DNA of 64,000 nucleotides from an uncultured Flavobacteriales bacterium (GCA_937973555.1 CALJKL010000030.1:1-64000); one strand, 5' to 3'; counted from the first letter of the stretch, positions 42,795 to 51,762 are shown. The notes: generated from the letters alone by a model not told the origin. Translations and numbers: made by a program.

Positions 42795-42802
42795 TATCTT
42801 TG
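42795..42802 (+). promoter_or_regulatory. -7 element before the secreted propeller gene
   Basis: TATCTTTG, 25 nt before the ATG at 42828. -33 is unclear (ATTA at 19-nt spacing). Confidence 0.5.
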
Positions 42803-42827
42803 TAAGACAAAAACACATTAAAATACG

Positions 42828-44576
42828 ATGAAAAAGAAATTAATTCTATTTGCAAGCATGTATTATGCCTGCTTTTCAGCACAGCAAAACAAAGTAGGTA
42901 TCAATACAGATAACCCGAGTGCAACACTAGATATTGTATCAAAAGCAAACACTAGTGCTACTAAAGCTCTAAAAATCAGCAACTCTAGTAACACCGAAAT
43001 GGTAACCGTAAGAGACAACGGCCAAGTGGGTATTAACCAAGCTACTCCAGAAACCGATGCCCTTTTGGAATTAAAATCTACCAACAAATCCCTATTGCTT
43101 ACCCGTGTCACCAATGCCACAGATGTAGCTACCCCTGTTAATGGGATGATGGTATATGATATTACCCAAAAATGTGTTAGAGCATATGAAAATGCAGCTT
43201 GGTCTGGCTGTTTAAGTGCAGGCGGAAGCACCGTGACTAACCCTCCTACATATGGTAGCGAACGTACCCCGTGCAGTGGGCTGGCAGATGTTAGAGATTT
43301 TAGTTTTTCTAATAACGCCATTAAATCTTATGCTTATCCTATGTTTATTTCTGGCGATGGCTATATATATGGTGGATGGATGCAAGATCTTTATGGAATG
43401 ACGGGCTTAGGAACTACATATACCGGTGATGTTTCTACCACCTATAATTACTCCGCTACTGATATGTTTTCTGCTTACCCTGCAGCCAATATTCTTAAAA
43501 ATCTACCCAATGCCAAATGGAAACGCATTATGGGAACTTCTGGTTTAGGAAATTATATGTATGGCATCACTGAGGATGGAAAAATGTATGTTTGGGGAAC
43601 TGCTAGTTATGGAACTGCCAATGCACCATTGTCTGGAACTATAGCCGTTTTTAACAATAGAACTCAAGCAGAAACACCTAGAGAGATAGTTAACCCAGAT
43701 GGCAATCAGTGGAAAGAATTTTATACAACAAGTGAATACATGTTCGCAGTAGACCATACCGGTAAATGGTGGTCTTGGGGAGGGAGAACTACAGCAGTAT
43801 ATAATGCTATAAGTTTTGCATATTCTCCAGTAGCTACCCTTTCTTATTATTTAACACCTAGGGCAGCCGCAGCCTTAATCCCTGCTCCCAAATATGACTC
43901 AAACATAGAAGAGACTTTTGCAGCAATGCAAGGAAATAGTGCTGTAAGTTTTGTCTATATAGGAACCGATAATAAATTATATACCTATGGGGAAAATGTA
44001 GGCGTTAATGCGGGGGCTTTGGTAAATACGCCTCAACAGATCACCATGCCAACAGGCGTAACGCCAATAAAAGTTTTGGCAATTTTTCAATTGTCTAATT
44101 TTTTAATCTTGGGAGACAATGGTATTATATATAGAGTAGGAAATGGAGGAGGATCTATTCCTGCAACAGGTTTTACAGCAGTTGCTTTAACTACCAACAC
44201 TTATAATTTTAAAGATTTCATGATTGGCTATAACAACGTCAATATTCTTGGGGTTCCTAAAAATGGGGGTGATATGGTAAAATTAAATTACAGCTACAAT
44301 GCTAGTGGTTTTACTTTATCAACTACAACAACTTTGCTAGGAACTGGTCGTTTAAATCCTGTAAAATTATGGACCGATACAAGTGAAAATCTCCTTATTA
44401 AAGACGGAACTTCTGGGAATACCTATATCTACAGATGGTCTCAACTTACAGGTACATCATGGCCTATGAAATCTATTGGATTTTCTATGACAGGTACAGC
44501 AGATACAAATTACGATCCCAATAATACTGCTTTAAATGCTTTAGGGCCATTTAAATTAATTAATTGTCAAAACTAA
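42828..44576 (+). CDS. Secreted protein: repeat head module plus RCC1-like propeller
   Basis: A 582-residue protein with a signal peptide (MKKKLILFASMYYACFSAQ). Residues 22-131 form a head module with two related repeats (KVGINTDNPSATLDIV and QVGINQATPETDALLEL), ending in CVRAYENAAWSGC. The rest has seven spaced units of the kind xxxxGDGxxYxWG: SGDGYIYGGW, TEDGKMYVWG, DHTGKWWSWGG, GTDNKLYTYG, GDNGIIYRVG, a degenerate sixth (PKNGGDMVKL) and TSGNTYIYRW. This is a probable degenerate seven-bladed RCC1-like propeller, a fold that mediates protein contacts. No type 9 secretion C-terminal signal is visible. Its short partner gene follows 20 nt downstream. Confidence 0.75.
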   Translation: MKKKLILFASMYYACFSAQQNKVGINTDNPSATLDIVSKANTSATKALKISNSSNTEMVTVRDNGQVGINQATPETDALLELKSTNKSLLLTRVTNATDVATPVNGMMVYDITQKCVRAYENAAWSGCLSAGGSTVTNPPTYGSERTPCSGLADVRDFSFSNNAIKSYAYPMFISGDGYIYGGWMQDLYGMTGLGTTYTGDVSTTYNYSATDMFSAYPAANILKNLPNAKWKRIMGTSGLGNYMYGITEDGKMYVWGTASYGTANAPLSGTIAVFNNRTQAETPREIVNPDGNQWKEFYTTSEYMFAVDHTGKWWSWGGRTTAVYNAISFAYSPVATLSYYLTPRAAAALIPAPKYDSNIEETFAAMQGNSAVSFVYIGTDNKLYTYGENVGVNAGALVNTPQQITMPTGVTPIKVLAIFQLSNFLILGDNGIIYRVGNGGGSIPATGFTAVALTTNTYNFKDFMIGYNNVNILGVPKNGGDMVKLNYSYNASGFTLSTTTTLLGTGRLNPVKLWTDTSENLLIKDGTSGNTYIYRWSQLTGTSWPMKSIGFSMTGTADTNYDPNNTALNALGPFKLINCQN

Positions 44577-44596
44577 ATTCATAATTAAAACGAGAA

Positions 44597-44989
44597 ATGA
44601 TGAAAAAAATATTTTTGTTTACCATTATGATAGTAATGGCTTCCTTTTGCAAAGCACAGGTAGGCATTGGTACTGCTACCCCAGCAGCAACATTGGATGT
44701 AGTTTCTAAAGACAATACCGCTGCTACAAAAGCCTTAGAAATCAATAATTCTAGTGCTGTAGAGATGGTAACCGTTACCAACAATGGCAATGTAGGAATC
44801 AATGCTCCAGTTCCAGAAACAGATGCACTTTTAGAGTTAAAATCAACCAACAAAGCATTGCTCATTACCAGGGTGGCCAATACCAGTTCTATTGCAAACC
44901 CTCTAAATGGAATGATATTGTATGACAACTCCAGCAACTGCGTGAAGGCCTATGAAAATAGTGCCTGGTCTGGCTGCCTAAGCAATTAA
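44597..44989 (+). CDS. Secreted stand-alone copy of the head module
   Basis: A 130-residue secreted protein (signal peptide MMKKIFLFTIMIVMASFCKAQ). The rest is the same module as residues 22-131 of the preceding gene: QVGIGTATPAATLDVV, VGINAPVPETDALLELKSTNK, LNGMILYD and CVKAYENSAWSGC, by eye about 65-70% identical. So this is a tandem duplicate that lacks, or never had, the propeller. It probably shares export and the promoter with its larger neighbour. Function unknown. A strong palindromic terminator follows. Confidence 0.78.
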   Translation: MMKKIFLFTIMIVMASFCKAQVGIGTATPAATLDVVSKDNTAATKALEINNSSAVEMVTVTNNGNVGINAPVPETDALLELKSTNKALLITRVANTSSIANPLNGMILYDNSSNCVKAYENSAWSGCLSN

Positions 44990-45009
44990 GATTAAAATAC
45001 TTCAAATAA

Positions 45010-45039
45010 AAAAAGTTATCTCAATTGAGATAACTTTTT
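45010..45039. terminator. Terminator after the secreted pair
   Basis: Perfect 30-nt palindrome centred on CAATTG (AAAAAGTTATCTC / GAGATAACTTTTT) with T run. Confidence 0.85.
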
Positions 45040-45069
45040 TTTGGAGGAGGTTTTTCATTATTCAGATAC

Positions 45070-45091
45070 GTTTCCATAAAATTATGGAAAC
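45070..45091. repeat. Inverted repeat GTTTCCATAA / TTATGGAAAC
   Basis: Perfect 10-bp arms with a 2-bp spacer in the gap between the secreted pair and the ASCH gene. A second inverted repeat, GTTTTCAA / TTGAAAAC, lies at 45146-45169. They could be operator or element-end sequences. Confidence 0.5.
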
Positions 45092-45230
45092 ATTCAAAGT
45101 ATTGACTTTCAGTCGTTAAATAAAATTATTGCGTGAGAAATGATAGTTTTCAACAAATTCATTGAAAACGCATAAGATAAATATAGTGTATTTTAAATGA
45201 TTAGTTAATATCAAAATACTACTTATAAAA

Positions 45231-45956
45231 TTAATCAAAAGGCAGTTCTATAACAATACCTTTTTTCTTCATTTCTTCTACTTCTTTTAAAAAGGCCCTT
45301 TCTTCATCGTCTTGTGGCTTTCGGCTACCCGCAATTAAATAGCTAAATCGAGTATATGGACTTTCAAAGCTTTCTTTAGGGTCGTTATGTTCTTTTATTT
45401 CAACTTCTATACCATCAATGATAATAATTTCTGGTTTTTCTTTTTCAATATTAGTCATTTCTTTTTTTATTTTTTTCAAAACCGCACCCTTTCTAATTTT
45501 TGCCTTTTCAAGCTGGGTTTTAATCACTTTCTTCTTTCTTGGGGCTCTTGGTTGTAAATTTTCAGAAACAGTTCTTTTAGGGGCATTCGTTCTATCAAAA
45601 TTCTCTCGACTTATGATATCGCCTAAGTATATCTCAAAACCCTCTCTATTAAAGTATTTAATATCTACTACTTCAACTGTCATTCGTCTAGCACCTGGGT
45701 TATAACCCTCTTGAAGTACTACAGTTTTATAATTTTTTAAACCGGTAATTTTACCTTCTTTGTCTTTTGCACATAATCTAGAAATATAGAATGCTGTATC
45801 ATCACGATATTCTACAGTTTTATTACCGCTTTCAATTTCATCAAACCATACTTTTTGCATAACCAAAAACAACGGCTTCGGCTGTTCATTTAACTCAACA
45901 GGCAAAGATTGATCTGCTATCTTTACCTTTTTTCTGATATTATGCGGCCTTTTCAT
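45231..45956 (-). CDS. ASCH/PUA-like domain protein of an accessory cassette
   Basis: A 241-residue protein. Residues 25-115 look like an ASCH (PUA-like) domain: PLFLVMQKVWFDEIESGNKTVEYRDD, then YKTVVLQEGYNPGARRMTVEVVDI, which in such domains binds RNA or modified nucleic acid. A Lys/Arg-rich linker (PRAPRKKKVIKTQLEKAKIRKGAVLKKIKKE) and an acidic C-terminal part follow. Similar genes are common on phages and islands. Its start codon overlaps the stop of the small upstream gene (4 nt), so the two are coupled. It sits beside a tRNA-Cys gene, a usual island site. Confidence 0.7.
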   Translation of the reverse strand: MKRPHNIRKKVKIADQSLPVELNEQPKPLFLVMQKVWFDEIESGNKTVEYRDDTAFYISRLCAKDKEGKITGLKNYKTVVLQEGYNPGARRMTVEVVDIKYFNREGFEIYLGDIISRENFDRTNAPKRTVSENLQPRAPRKKKVIKTQLEKAKIRKGAVLKKIKKEMTNIEKEKPEIIIIDGIEVEIKEHNDPKESFESPYTRFSYLIAGSRKPQDDEERAFLKEVEEMKKKGIVIELPFD

Positions 45957-46138
45957 TTTAAACCAATTCTGAATTTTGCTCTAACTCTTTTCTCAAAATC
46001 AGAAGACGACTTATTCTCTATGCCCTCTCTATATGATTTTTGAAGAAGTGTTTTTTCAAGTGCTATCTGTTCATATACTTTATCAAGTTCATTAAGCAAT
46101 TTTTGTTTTCTTTGAATTAATTTTTCAAGGTTATTCAC
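45953..46138 (-). CDS. Small coiled-coil protein coupled to the ASCH gene
   Basis: A 61-residue charged protein, largely one predicted helix (NNLEKLIQRKQKLLNELDK), with a heptad-like pattern and a basic C terminus (FEKRVRAKFRIGLK). No named family is recognised. It is upstream of the ASCH gene with a 4-nt ATGA overlap, so it probably works with or regulates it. It may be a small phage/island protein. Confidence 0.6.
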   Translation of the reverse strand: MNNLEKLIQRKQKLLNELDKVYEQIALEKTLLQKSYREGIENKSSSDFEKRVRAKFRIGLK

Positions 46139-46235
46139 TTTTTTAGTTTTTACTAATATACAAAAAATTACTCAAAATATCTATAATTCATAACGCTTAA
46201 TAACAAATAGAAATAACTTGTAGTTTTAGATAATG

Positions 46236-46255
46236 TTGACACAAATATTGACACA
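46236..46255. repeat. Tandem TTGACACA repeat beside tRNA-Cys
   Basis: Two copies of TTGACACA with a 12-bp period (46236-46243 and 46248-46255) between the accessory cassette and tRNA-Cys. This arrangement resembles integrase arm-type or operator repeats, but no integrase gene is present. Confidence 0.4.
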
Positions 46256-46312
46256 CTAATAAAACAAAAAACCCTAATCTATTGATAATTAATAGCTTAG
46301 GGTTCTAAATTG

Positions 46313-46383
46313 AGGTACCTAGCGGATTCGAACCGCTGTAGATGGTGTTGCAGACCACTGCCTAGCCGCTCGGCCAAAGTACC
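46313..46383 (-). tRNA. trnC: tRNA-Cys (anticodon GCA)
   Basis: On the minus strand: acceptor GGTACTT pairs with AGGTACC, anticodon stem GTGGT / ACCAT encloses loop CTGCAAC with anticodon GCA, T loop TTCGAAT, and discriminator T, as expected for Cys. No CCA is encoded. It is 71 nt long. Its 3' end faces the accessory cassette. Confidence 0.95.
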
Positions 46384-46437
46384 ATTCTTTCGGATTGCAA
46401 ATATAGGAGATTTTTTAGGTTTTTAAAAATTTTGAAA

Positions 46438-46800
46438 TCAATTTTTAAAATTTTTATATAATTCTATACTTACACCATCCATCTCTCCTTTCATAGGTGG
46501 ATTGGTTTTGGTAATTTTTACTTTCACTTCAGTAACTTGAGGAAATTTTTCTGACACTTTTTGGATGATTCTTCCTGCAATATGCTCCAACAACTCTGAT
46601 GGGATTTTCATTTCATCATGAATAATTTCATTGATTTCTGCATAATTGATGGTATCCTTCAAATTGTCTGATGCCGCAGCTTTCCATAAATCCGTTTCTA
46701 TTTCTGCATTGACAATATAATACGTTCCCAATATTTTTTCCTCAGGCAAAACCCCATGAAAAGCATAGATTTTGATATTTTCTAATAAAATTTTAGACAT
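46438..46800 (-). CDS. folB: Dihydroneopterin aldolase
   Basis: A 120-residue folate-biosynthesis enzyme cleaving dihydroneopterin. Motifs include KILLENIKIYAFHGVLPEEK near the start, GTYYIVNAEIETDLW, the central DTINYAEINEII, and the Lys in VKVKITKTNPP. Length is standard. It lies just downstream of thrC and could be co-transcribed, but the 51-bp gap and its own start suggest it may also have an independent promoter. Confidence 0.93.
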   Translation of the reverse strand: MSKILLENIKIYAFHGVLPEEKILGTYYIVNAEIETDLWKAAASDNLKDTINYAEINEIIHDEMKIPSELLEHIAGRIIQKVSEKFPQVTEVKVKITKTNPPMKGEMDGVSIELYKNFKN

Positions 46801-46851
46801 GGCAAAAAATTATGCAACAAAGAAAACCATTTTTCAGGAAAAACAAAAGTC

Positions 46852-48150
46852 TTAATGACTCAGTAAGAAAGTTTTGAGTGCATCAAAATGAGAAGTGATT
46901 TCTGTTGTTACTTTTTCTTGCTTCATCAATTCAGCCAAACTTTCAGGTATTTCGGGACATTTTCCGGTTGCTTTCTCTATCGCTTCAGGAAATTTTACGG
47001 GATGCGCCGTTTCCAAAAAGAAGCCTTTGCCGCCATTCTCTGCCAAATATTTTTCTAATCCCCAATATGCCACGGCACCATGAGGGTCTAAAGTATATCC
47101 ATCTTCTACTTCCACTCTTTTGATGGTTTCCAGTGTCTCTCCATCGGTTACGGTATATCCTGAAAGCATCTCTTTCACTTGATTATATTCTTGTTGAAAC
47201 AATTCCAAAACCCTCACAAAATTACTTGGATCTCCCACATCCATGGCATTAGAAAGCGTAGAAATCGTTTCTTTGGGATGTAGTTTTTGCGTTTTGAGAT
47301 ATTTTGGTACTACATCATTTACATTACATGCTGCAATGAAATGCTCTACTAGCAATCCTCTTTGAAATGCTAAAATTCCGGCACAGATATTTCCAAAATT
47401 ACCGCTCGGCACACAGATAACAGGTTTTTGTTTTTCAGTTTTCAACCATTGCTTCAATGCCAAAACATAATAGATCTGCTGAGGCAGCCAACGGGCAATA
47501 TTGATAGAATTAGCCGACGTTAACAACAGTTTTTTATTGACTTCCTTATCCGAAAAAGCCTCCTTCACCAATCGCTGACAATCATCAAAACTGCCATCCA
47601 CTTCCAAAGCATGAATATTTTTTCCGAGCGCAGTCAACTGTTTTTCCTGCACCGGACTCACTCTGTTTTTAGGATACAAAATCACCACTTCCACTCCTTC
47701 TAAGCCATAAAAACCATTCGCCACCGCACCTCCAGTATCTCCGGAAGTCGCCACCAAAACCGTCACGTTACGGGTTTCATCTTTCAGGAAGTAGCTTAAA
47801 CTACGGCTCATGAACCTGGCACCCACATCTTTGAACGCCAACGTAGGCCCATGGAACAATTCTAAAACAGAAATATTATCATTCACCTTTTTTATAGGAA
47901 TTTCAAAACTGATGGTTTCTGTGCAGATTTTCCTTAAAATCTCTTCCGGCATTTCATCCCCGATGAAATCTTTCATGCATTGATATGCAATTTCATCATC
48001 TGAAAGATTCGTTAGATTTTCTAAAAATTCCGGACTAAAAGCCGGTACTTTTTCTGGGAAGAAAAGACCTTTATTCTTTCCCTGCCCTTTAATTGTAGCC
48101 TCCTTGAAGCTTATTTTCTCTTCTTTATGTTTTAAATTGTAAAAATTCAT
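46852..48150 (-). CDS. thrC: Threonine synthase
   Basis: A 432-residue fold-type II PLP enzyme converting O-phosphohomoserine to threonine, the last step of the pathway. The PLP lysine is K107 in LFHGPTLAFKDVGARFM, with the phosphate-binding loop in VATSGDTGGAVANGF. It is the third gene of the thrABC operon, separated from thrB by 39 nt that hold a small inverted repeat (CGTTC / GAACG, 48168-48183). Length fits the short bacterial class. Confidence 0.96.
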   Translation of the reverse strand: MNFYNLKHKEEKISFKEATIKGQGKNKGLFFPEKVPAFSPEFLENLTNLSDDEIAYQCMKDFIGDEMPEEILRKICTETISFEIPIKKVNDNISVLELFHGPTLAFKDVGARFMSRSLSYFLKDETRNVTVLVATSGDTGGAVANGFYGLEGVEVVILYPKNRVSPVQEKQLTALGKNIHALEVDGSFDDCQRLVKEAFSDKEVNKKLLLTSANSINIARWLPQQIYYVLALKQWLKTEKQKPVICVPSGNFGNICAGILAFQRGLLVEHFIAACNVNDVVPKYLKTQKLHPKETISTLSNAMDVGDPSNFVRVLELFQQEYNQVKEMLSGYTVTDGETLETIKRVEVEDGYTLDPHGAVAYWGLEKYLAENGGKGFFLETAHPVKFPEAIEKATGKCPEIPESLAELMKQEKVTTEITSHFDALKTFLLSH

Positions 48151-48189
48151 ATTAATTTGAATGATGTCGTTCCACTCAGAACGAGAGTG

Positions 48190-49113
48190 TTAATCTATTA
48201 TTTTAATCCCTTTATCATTGATTTTTGAAACATAGGCATAACTTTCTATGTGTATGGATGCGTATGTATTCTGCATCATTTCTGAGACACTTTCTGCAAT
48301 TTGCTTGGTTTCACAAAGCATAAAAACAGAAGGTCCAGACCCCGAAATTCCGCCTCCTAACGAACCCAATTCTAAACTTTTTTGTTTTACCTCATAGAAT
48401 TTAGGAATCAGAATACTTCTTACTGGTTCCACCAAAACATCCTCCAAACTTCTTGAAATCAAAGCATTATCATTTTTCAGAATTCCAGCTACTAAACCGG
48501 CTACATTTCCCCATTGCTGTACTGCATCTTTCATGTGGATATTCTTCTTAAGTATTTGTCTGGCATCAGAAGTTTTCACTTCCACTTGAGGATGCACCGC
48601 TGCCACATACAAATCCGGCGAGGAAAGCGGAATAATATCTATCGGCTCAGAGGATTTCACCAAAGTAATCCCTCCAAAAAGACAAGGCGCAATATTGTCG
48701 GCATGACGCGAACCTGAGGCCAATTCTTCACCATACATTGCATAATGCACCAATTCTTCTTTGGTAAATACATTCCCCAACAGTTTATTGGCTCCAAAAG
48801 CCGCTCCTGCAGCACTTGCTGCACTAGATCCCAAGCCGCTTCCAGGTTTTATTTTTTTGTTAATAATTACCTCAAAACCAATGGCTTGATTTTTAAATTT
48901 TTCCATTAACTTCAAAAGCACTACTCCTGCCACATTTTTTTCTGGCTCATTAGGGAGATTGAAATCATCTTCATGATGAATGATGAGTTTTCTCTCTTCC
49001 AATAATGTCAATTCCATTTCATCAAATGGCTCATTAATCGCCATGCCAAGGATATCAAAACCACACACCAAATTGGCCACTGTAGCTGGCACTTGTAATT
49101 TAATTTTTTTCAT
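48190..49113 (-). CDS. thrB: Homoserine kinase
   Basis: A 307-residue GHMP kinase that phosphorylates homoserine. The ATP-binding motif is IKPGSGLGSSAASAAGAAFGAN; the N-terminal strand VPATVANLVCGFDILG and the C-terminal GGGISGSGPSVFML complete the fold. It lies 9 nt after thrA in the threonine operon. Confidence 0.96.
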   Translation of the reverse strand: MKKIKLQVPATVANLVCGFDILGMAINEPFDEMELTLLEERKLIIHHEDDFNLPNEPEKNVAGVVLLKLMEKFKNQAIGFEVIINKKIKPGSGLGSSAASAAGAAFGANKLLGNVFTKEELVHYAMYGEELASGSRHADNIAPCLFGGITLVKSSEPIDIIPLSSPDLYVAAVHPQVEVKTSDARQILKKNIHMKDAVQQWGNVAGLVAGILKNDNALISRSLEDVLVEPVRSILIPKFYEVKQKSLELGSLGGGISGSGPSVFMLCETKQIAESVSEMMQNTYASIHIESYAYVSKINDKGIKIID

Positions 49114-49122
49114 AAATCTCTT

Positions 49123-51558
49123 TTAAACCGAACGAACAATATCTGCAAAAACCCCACTTGCAGTAACCTCAGCACCGGCACCGGCACCTTTTACTACCAA
49201 TGGCTGCTCAAAATATCTCAGCGTTTTGAAAATTACAATATTGTCTTTGCCATAAAGGTGATACAAATCACTTTCAGGAGCTATTTTTTGTAAGCTTACT
49301 TTAGCTTTTCCTTCACTAAAATATGCTACATATTTTAAAATTTTACCTTCCCTTTTGGCTTCATCAAACAATTTTTTAAAGTGGATTTCGTATTGCGACA
49401 TCGTTTGATAAAAATCTTCTACGCTGCCTTCCATGCATTTCGCAGGAAGAAATGCCTCGTTTTCTATTTCATCAAACTGCAAGTGATAGCCTGCTTCACG
49501 CGCCAAGATCAAGATTTTTCTTGCCACGTCCGTTCCTGCCAAATCTAATCTTGGATCAGGCTCTGTAAACCCTTCTTTCTGTGCCTGTCTCACGACCTCT
49601 GAAAACGTTTTTTTGCCATCATAGTTATTGAAGACATAATTCAAAGTACCACTCAAAACCGCTTGGATGGAAGTGATTTTATCACCGCTTCTTATCAAAT
49701 CATTGATGGTACCAATAATCGGCAAACCTGCCCCCACATTGGTTTCAAAGAAAAACTTGCTGCTATGGTCTTTTGCCAAATTTTTTAGTTTTTGATAATT
49801 TTTGAAGTCAGAGGCAGCTGCTATCTTGTTACACGCCACTACACTGATGCTCTTTTTCAACAAATCTTCATAGATGTCCACCACTTTTGCATTCGCGGTA
49901 ACGTCTACAAAAACAGAGTTTCTCAAATTTCTTTTGATAATTTCTTCCGCAAATTTATGAGGTGAGGAACTTTCGCCATTCTGCAATAATTTCAGATAAT
50001 CTTCTTCGATTCCTTCATCGTTGAAAACCATTTTGGTGCTATTCGCTAACCCTGCAATCCGAAGATTCATCAATAAATTTTCCTTCAAATACTGATTCTG
50101 ACTGTAGATCTGCTGCATCAGTTTAGATCCTACATTTCCCACACCACAGATGTAAAGATGTACCTGTCTTATCTCTGATTCAAAGAATTCTTCATGCAAA
50201 ACATTCACCGCTTTTTTTACATCATTTTCGGAAATTACCACACTGATATTTTTCTCCGAAGAGCCCTGTGCAATGGCTCTTACATTGATGCCATTATTCC
50301 CTAAACTTCCAAAAAGTTTGGCACTTACCCCACTTCTGCTCTTCATATTTTCACCTACCAAAGCAATGATGGCCAAAGATTTTTCTATTTTTACCGGATC
50401 TATTTTATGAAGTTTCAAATCATCTTCAAATGCCACTCTGATGCCTTTTTCTGCTCTTTCCACATCACTTTCACTGATGGCCACCGTGATGGAATGCTCC
50501 GAAGAACTTTGGGTAATGAGGATTACATTTACCTTTTCCTGGCTAAGACATTGAAATAGTTTGGCAGAAACCCCAGGAATACCAATCATTCCGCTGCCTT
50601 CTAATGTCAGCAATGCTACTTTACTCAGGTTAGAAATACCTACCGCTACACTGCTGCTTTCCGTTTTGTTTTGAGAAATCAACGTCCCGAAATCATCTGC
50701 TGCAAAAGTATTTTTAATCCATAAATCGATATTCTTATCCATCACCGGCTGAATAGTAGGCGGATAGATTACTTTTGCTCCAAAATGAGAAAGCTCCATC
50801 GCTTCTTGATAAGAAATTTCCTGAATCCCCTTAGCGTTGGATACCAAACGGGGGTCTGCCGTCATCATGCCGCTTACATCTGTCCAAATATGCAATTCCT
50901 TGGCGTTTACCGCCGCCGCAATAATAGAAGCCGTATAATCTGAACCCCCTCTTCCCAAAGTGGTAACCTCGCCCTCTTCATTAGAAGCAATGAAACCCGG
51001 AACCACAATCACTTTGTGAGGATTTTTAGAAAAATATGCTTTCAGTTCTGCATTGGTTTTTTCAAAATTGACCTTTGCATCCGTAAAATTGCTGTTGGTT
51101 TTTATAAACACTCTACTGTCTACCCAAGCGCAATCCAAACCGTCATTTTTTAGTTTGGCAGCAATGATATTAGACGATAAAAATTCGCCATAAGAAGTTA
51201 TTTTATCTTTAATTCTTGAAGTAAATTCGCCCAAAACAAATATGCCATGGCAAATATCTTCTATATCATTGAAGTTCTTCTTCACAAAACTGAGCCAAGA
51301 ACTCTGTTCGGAAATCGGCAATAGTTTTTTAACGAAATCCAAATGCTTTTCTTCAAGCGACTTAATAATTTCGGTATATTTTTCATTTTTGAGAGATGCT
51401 GATCTGGCTGCAGAAATGAGGCTATCCGTAACTTCAGACAAGGCAGAAACTACAACTACAACTTTCTGGTTTTGAGATTCTCTTTTTACGATTTGTTCTA
51501 CTAAAAGTATATTTTGGGCATTCGCCACAGAAGTTCCTCCAAATTTCAGGACTTTCAT
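49123..51558 (-). CDS. thrA: Bifunctional aspartokinase / homoserine dehydrogenase
   Basis: An 811-residue fusion catalysing the first and third steps toward threonine. Residues 1-290 are aspartokinase (MKVLKFGGTSVANAQNIL and LGRGGSDYTASIIAAAV), 310-450 hold two ACT regulatory domains for Thr feedback, and 465-811 are homoserine dehydrogenase (LYICGVGNVGSKLM and GSVEDFYQTM). It is first in thrABC. Upstream lies a Thr/Ile-rich leader peptide gene (51653-51751) and two hairpins, suggesting transcription attenuation in addition to enzyme feedback. Confidence 0.97.
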   Translation of the reverse strand: MKVLKFGGTSVANAQNILLVEQIVKRESQNQKVVVVVSALSEVTDSLISAARSASLKNEKYTEIIKSLEEKHLDFVKKLLPISEQSSWLSFVKKNFNDIEDICHGIFVLGEFTSRIKDKITSYGEFLSSNIIAAKLKNDGLDCAWVDSRVFIKTNSNFTDAKVNFEKTNAELKAYFSKNPHKVIVVPGFIASNEEGEVTTLGRGGSDYTASIIAAAVNAKELHIWTDVSGMMTADPRLVSNAKGIQEISYQEAMELSHFGAKVIYPPTIQPVMDKNIDLWIKNTFAADDFGTLISQNKTESSSVAVGISNLSKVALLTLEGSGMIGIPGVSAKLFQCLSQEKVNVILITQSSSEHSITVAISESDVERAEKGIRVAFEDDLKLHKIDPVKIEKSLAIIALVGENMKSRSGVSAKLFGSLGNNGINVRAIAQGSSEKNISVVISENDVKKAVNVLHEEFFESEIRQVHLYICGVGNVGSKLMQQIYSQNQYLKENLLMNLRIAGLANSTKMVFNDEGIEEDYLKLLQNGESSSPHKFAEEIIKRNLRNSVFVDVTANAKVVDIYEDLLKKSISVVACNKIAAASDFKNYQKLKNLAKDHSSKFFFETNVGAGLPIIGTINDLIRSGDKITSIQAVLSGTLNYVFNNYDGKKTFSEVVRQAQKEGFTEPDPRLDLAGTDVARKILILAREAGYHLQFDEIENEAFLPAKCMEGSVEDFYQTMSQYEIHFKKLFDEAKREGKILKYVAYFSEGKAKVSLQKIAPESDLYHLYGKDNIVIFKTLRYFEQPLVVKGAGAGAEVTASGVFADIVRSV

Positions 51559-51598
51559 ATGTGTATTTTTATAAAGATTTAAATAAAAGATTGATTTC

Positions 51599-51617
51599 GC
51601 TCTTTTCCAAAAAGAGC
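51599..51617 (-). promoter_or_regulatory. Hairpin upstream of thrA (candidate anti/terminator)
   Basis: 8-bp stem GCTCTTTT / AAAAGAGC with a 3-nt loop, between the leader peptide and thrA. It may be part of an attenuator with the palindrome at 51648-51661. Confidence 0.45.
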
Positions 51618-51647
51618 AATACAGCGTAGGTTGATATGTAAAAATGA

Positions 51648-51661
51648 ACCCCTTAAGGGGT
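51648..51661 (-). promoter_or_regulatory. ACCCCTTAAGGGGT palindrome overlapping the leader stop codon
   Basis: A 14-bp perfect palindrome that contains the leader stop codon TAA, followed on the minus strand by TCATTTTT. It may form the attenuator hairpin, so leader translation would control its folding. Confidence 0.5.
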
Positions 51662-51751
51662 AATAATAGTAATTGTAAGAATGCAAATTGCAGTAACCGA
51701 AATGTTAATTCCGGCAGTTGAAAAACACGATATGTTTTGCGATAAATTCAT
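51653..51751 (-). CDS. thr operon leader peptide (candidate)
   Basis: A short ORF of 32 codons starting ATG at 51751, 11 nt after a -7 element (TACCTTTG, 51763-51770). The last 13 residues (TAICILTITIITP) contain five Ile and four Thr, and the whole peptide has eight Ile and five Thr. Enterobacterial thrL is also rich in Thr and Ile and causes attenuation when either aminoacyl-tRNA is scarce. The stop codon is within a GC palindrome (51648-51661), and a second hairpin follows 31 nt later. The gene ends 94 nt before thrA. Confidence 0.7.
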   Translation of the reverse strand: MNLSQNISCFSTAGINISVTAICILTITIITP

Positions 51752-51762
51752 AATTTACCTTA

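Noticed and set aside
46313..46383. Duplicated tRNA-Cys 3' end (att repeat) at the far side of the cassette
   Set aside because: No copy of the tRNA 3' sequence is visible between 44990 and 45240, so integration is only inferred.
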